Positions 61,793 to 64,000 of a DNA stretch of 64,000 nucleotides are shown one piece after another; position 1 is the stretch's first letter, and each line of letters begins with the position of its first letter. Origin of the DNA: Cupriavidus taiwanensis. Lineage in GTDB: Bacteria > Pseudomonadota > Gammaproteobacteria > Burkholderiales > Burkholderiaceae. The notes below the pieces were generated by a model, which worked only from the letters and a program-made list of their open reading frames with translations, was not told the origin of the DNA and ran no database searches. The position numbers and the translations under genes were made by a program. Location of the stretch: assembly GCF_900250075.1 (NCBI RefSeq), contig NZ_LT977071.1, forward strand, positions 496,001-560,000, given 5' to 3'.

Positions 61793-63325
61793 ATGTCGAC
61801 ACAACCCTCCCAGCCTTCCTCCGCCGGCGCACCCGCGCCCACGCTGCGCCGCACCCTGCGCGCCCGCCATCTCACCATGATCGCCATCGGCGGCTCGATC
61901 GGCACCGGACTGTTCGTGGCCTCGGGCGCCACTATCGCGCAAGCCGGGCCCGGCGGCGCGCTGGCCGCCTATATCCTGATCGGCGCGATGGTGTATTTCC
62001 TGATGACCAGCCTGGGCGAGCTGGCGGCGTACATGCCGGTGTCGGGCTCGTTCGCCACCTATGGCGCGCGCTATGTCGACGAGGGCTTCGGCTTCGCGCT
62101 GGGCTGGAACTACTGGTACAACTGGGCCGTGACCATCGCGGTGGAACTGGCCGCGGCGCAGCTGGTGATGCAGTACTGGTTCCCGGACACGCCCGGCGTA
62201 CTGTGGAGCGCGCTGTTCCTGGGCCTGATGTTCGCGCTCAATGCGATCTCGGTGCGCGGCTTCGGCGAGGCCGAATACTGGTGCGCGCTGGTCAAGGTGG
62301 TGACGGTGGTGGCCTTTATCGGCATCGGCACGCTGATGATCTTCGGCATCCTGCGCGGCGACATGGCGGCCAGCCACGGCCTGGCCAACCTGACCACCGG
62401 CGATGCCCCCTTCGTCGGCGGGCTGCCCGCGCTGATCGGCGTGGCCATGATCGCCGGCTTCTCGTTCCAGGGCACCGAGCTGATCGGCGTCGCCGCCGGC
62501 GAATCGGCCGATCCGGCCAGGAACATCCCGCGCGCCGTGCGCCAGGTATTCTGGCGCATCCTGCTGTTCTATGTGCTGGCGATCCTGATCATCGGCATCC
62601 TGATCCCCTACACCGACCCCAGCCTGCTCAAGAGCGACGTGCAAACCGTGGGCGTAAGCCCGTTCACGCTGGTGTTCCGCCATGCCGGCCTGGCCTTTGC
62701 CGCCGGCGTGATGAACGCGGTGATCCTGACCGCGGTGCTGTCGGCCGGCAACTCCGGCATGTATGCCTCGACCCGCATGCTGTACAACCTGGCCACCGAG
62801 GGCCGCGCGCCGCGCGTGTTTGCCCGGCTGACGCGCAACGGCGTGCCGCTGGTGGCGCTGCTGGCCACCACCGCGGTCGGCGCGCTGTGCTTTTTGACCT
62901 CGCTGTTCGAAAGCAAGTCGGTGTATCTGTGGCTGCTGAACCTGTCGGGCATGACCGGGTTCATTGCCTGGCTCGGCATCGCCATCAGCCATTACCGCTT
63001 CCGCAAGGGCTTTGTCGCCCAGGGGCATGACCTGGACCGGCTGCCCTATCGCTCGCCGTTCTTTCCCTACGGGCCGATCTTTGCCTTCGGGCTGTGCCTG
63101 GTCGTGACGCTGGGCCAGAACTACCAGGCCTTTACCAGCGGCAGGATCGACTGGGTCAGCGTGGCCGCGACCTATATCGGCATTCCGATCTTCCTGCTGA
63201 TCTGGCTGGGCTACCGCATCGCGCGCAAGACGCGCTTCGTGCCCTATGCCGAGATGGAATTCCCCGCGCTGCCGGCCCGCGATGCCGCCGTAATGCGCAC
63301 CGTCGTGCCCGCGGCCGGTGAATAG
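61793..63325 (+). CDS. lysP: Lysine-specific permease
   Basis: 510 residues with twelve membrane segments of the APC family. The sequence follows E. coli LysP closely: RHLTMIAIGGSIGTGLFVAS near 28-47, MTSLGELAAYMPVSGSFATY, GFALGWNYWYNWAVTIAV, FSFQGTELIGVAAGES and LSAGNSGMYASTRMLYNLA. LysP imports lysine with protons and in E. coli also controls CadC. The ATG at 61793 gives a leader of family-typical length; no strong ribosome site. A hairpin (63324-63344) follows the stop, without T-run. Confidence 0.94.
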   Translation: MSTQPSQPSSAGAPAPTLRRTLRARHLTMIAIGGSIGTGLFVASGATIAQAGPGGALAAYILIGAMVYFLMTSLGELAAYMPVSGSFATYGARYVDEGFGFALGWNYWYNWAVTIAVELAAAQLVMQYWFPDTPGVLWSALFLGLMFALNAISVRGFGEAEYWCALVKVVTVVAFIGIGTLMIFGILRGDMAASHGLANLTTGDAPFVGGLPALIGVAMIAGFSFQGTELIGVAAGESADPARNIPRAVRQVFWRILLFYVLAILIIGILIPYTDPSLLKSDVQTVGVSPFTLVFRHAGLAFAAGVMNAVILTAVLSAGNSGMYASTRMLYNLATEGRAPRVFARLTRNGVPLVALLATTAVGALCFLTSLFESKSVYLWLLNLSGMTGFIAWLGIAISHYRFRKGFVAQGHDLDRLPYRSPFFPYGPIFAFGLCLVVTLGQNYQAFTSGRIDWVSVAATYIGIPIFLLIWLGYRIARKTRFVPYAEMEFPALPARDAAVMRTVVPAAGE

Positions 63326-63395
63326 GCGCCGTTCCCGGGCGCCTGGCAATCCGCAGCATCAAGCAAAAAAAAGCACAACAACAAGGAGCATCGCT

Positions 63396-64000
63396 TTGAA
63401 GAAAGCAATCCGTATCAGCCTGCTGGCGCTTGGCGCCGGCATGGCCCTGGGCCTGCCCGCGCACGCCGCGCCCACGCTGGTGGAATCGGTGCAGGGCTAT
63501 ACCCTGCAGCAGGACAAGGTCACCCGCTTCAGCGGGCTGGTGTTCGACCAGGGCAAGGTGCTGGCCACCGGCGACGCCGCCGCCCTGCGCACGCAGTATC
63601 CGGGCGCGCAGCGCATCGACGGCCAGGGCAAGACCCTGCTGCCGGGCCTGATCGATGCCCACGGCCACGTGTTCCGCCTGGGCTTCAAGACCACCGAGAT
63701 CTCGCTGTCGGGCACGCGCACGCTGGCCGAGGCGCAGGGCATGATCCGCGCCTATGGCGACAAGAACCCGCAGCGCAAATGGCTGCTGGGCTATGGCTGG
63801 AACCAGGTGAACTGGAAGCTGGGCCGCTTCCCGACGGCAGCCGAGCTTGACGCCGCCGTATCGGACCGCCCGGTGCGGCTGGTGCGCGTCGACGGCCACG
63901 CCGCGTGGCTGAACACCAAGGCGCTGCAGGCCGCCGGTATCACGCGCGACACCAAGGATCCGGCCGGCGGGCGCATCGAGCGCGATGCCAGCGGCAACCC
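63396..64000 (+). CDS. Secreted amidohydrolase (YtcJ-like), 3' end outside the window
   Basis: At least 201 codons; the frame is open to the window end. The start is TTG at 63396, supported by AAGGAG at 63383-63388; no ATG is available nearby. A signal peptide (KKAIRISLLALGAGMALGLP, cut after AHA near residue 26) exports it. The amidohydrolase-3 pattern follows: LLPGLIDAHGHVFRLG near 78-93 with the metal-binding HxH, and RWLLGYGWNQ-type and VRVDGHAAWLNTKAL-like segments of YtcJ. The family hydrolyses amides or cyclic substrates with a metal centre. It follows lysP by 70 bases and might share its transcript. Confidence 0.88.
   Translation, partial: MKKAIRISLLALGAGMALGLPAHAAPTLVESVQGYTLQQDKVTRFSGLVFDQGKVLATGDAAALRTQYPGAQRIDGQGKTLLPGLIDAHGHVFRLGFKTTEISLSGTRTLAEAQGMIRAYGDKNPQRKWLLGYGWNQVNWKLGRFPTAAELDAAVSDRPVRLVRVDGHAAWLNTKALQAAGITRDTKDPAGGRIERDASGN

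Overview
The window looks like part of a secondary replicon of a beta-proteobacterium of the Burkholderiaceae, most probably Cupriavidus/Ralstonia. The grounds are very GC-rich coding DNA, a polar-flagellum gene cluster of beta-proteobacterial layout, a Bug-family solute receptor, a polyhydroxybutyrate-depolymerase-type esterase and a czcICBA-type heavy-metal efflux operon. The genus is an inference from gene content; no 16S or other marker gene is present. I found no tRNA, rRNA, CRISPR array, transposase or integrase.

Left end (1-5.6 kb): the 3' part of a hybrid sensor kinase, a proline-rich small frame running into a Ku end-joining gene, a BON-domain periplasmic protein, a low-complexity Gln/Gly protein with its own terminator, and a DUF2236 oxygenase-like protein. 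An 823-base stretch without a convincing gene follows.

Flagellar block (6.4-20.5 kb): an Hfq/Sm-like RNA-binding protein precedes fliC, which has a good sigma-28 promoter and a strong terminator. Then come flaG-fliD-fliS-fliT, a fliK-like gene and an flhB C-terminal-like gene, all rightward. fliE faces left and diverges from the operon fliF-fliG-fliH-fliI-fliJ-fliK. The products span filament, cap, export chaperones, export ATPase and its regulators, MS ring, C ring and hook-length control. flhA, full-length flhB, fliP/Q/R, fliM/N, motA/B and flhDC lie outside the window.

Mixed metabolic region (20.6-38.7 kb): an apparently solitary HicB antitoxin, AlkB repair dioxygenase, a GFA-family protein, cysteine synthase, a TauE/SafE exporter, a methyltransferase, and several secreted or lipid-anchored hydrolases (alpha/beta hydrolase, PhoX phosphatase, a phytase-like/GDPD fusion). 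A YigZ protein and a ferredoxin, a Phd/VapC toxin-antitoxin pair with a 26-base palindromic operator, a PHB-depolymerase-like esterase, a periplasmic alpha carbonic anhydrase, and an operon of an odd cytochrome P450, an ABM monooxygenase and a second TauE follow. PhoX and the phytase/GDPD protein both carry Pho-box-like repeats upstream, suggesting joint use in phosphate scavenging.

Metal region (38.7-46.6 kb): czcI-czcC-czcB-czcA transcribed leftward, a divergent periplasmic protein made of 12-residue repeats, and an ECF sigma factor with its zinc-finger anti-sigma factor.

Right part (46.9-64 kb): a GT9 glycosyltransferase with an AT-richer leader, an uncharacterised AAA+ ATPase, a small esterase, a Bug receptor, a 1739-residue kinase-like/ATPase/GAF/histidine-kinase protein, an ArsR-type regulator, a zinc alcohol dehydrogenase, a cardiolipin-synthase-like phospholipase D, a LysP lysine permease and the start of a secreted amidohydrolase that runs off the window.

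Three copies of a REP-like palindrome lie in intergenic gaps at 3.3, 20.5 and 35.7 kb.
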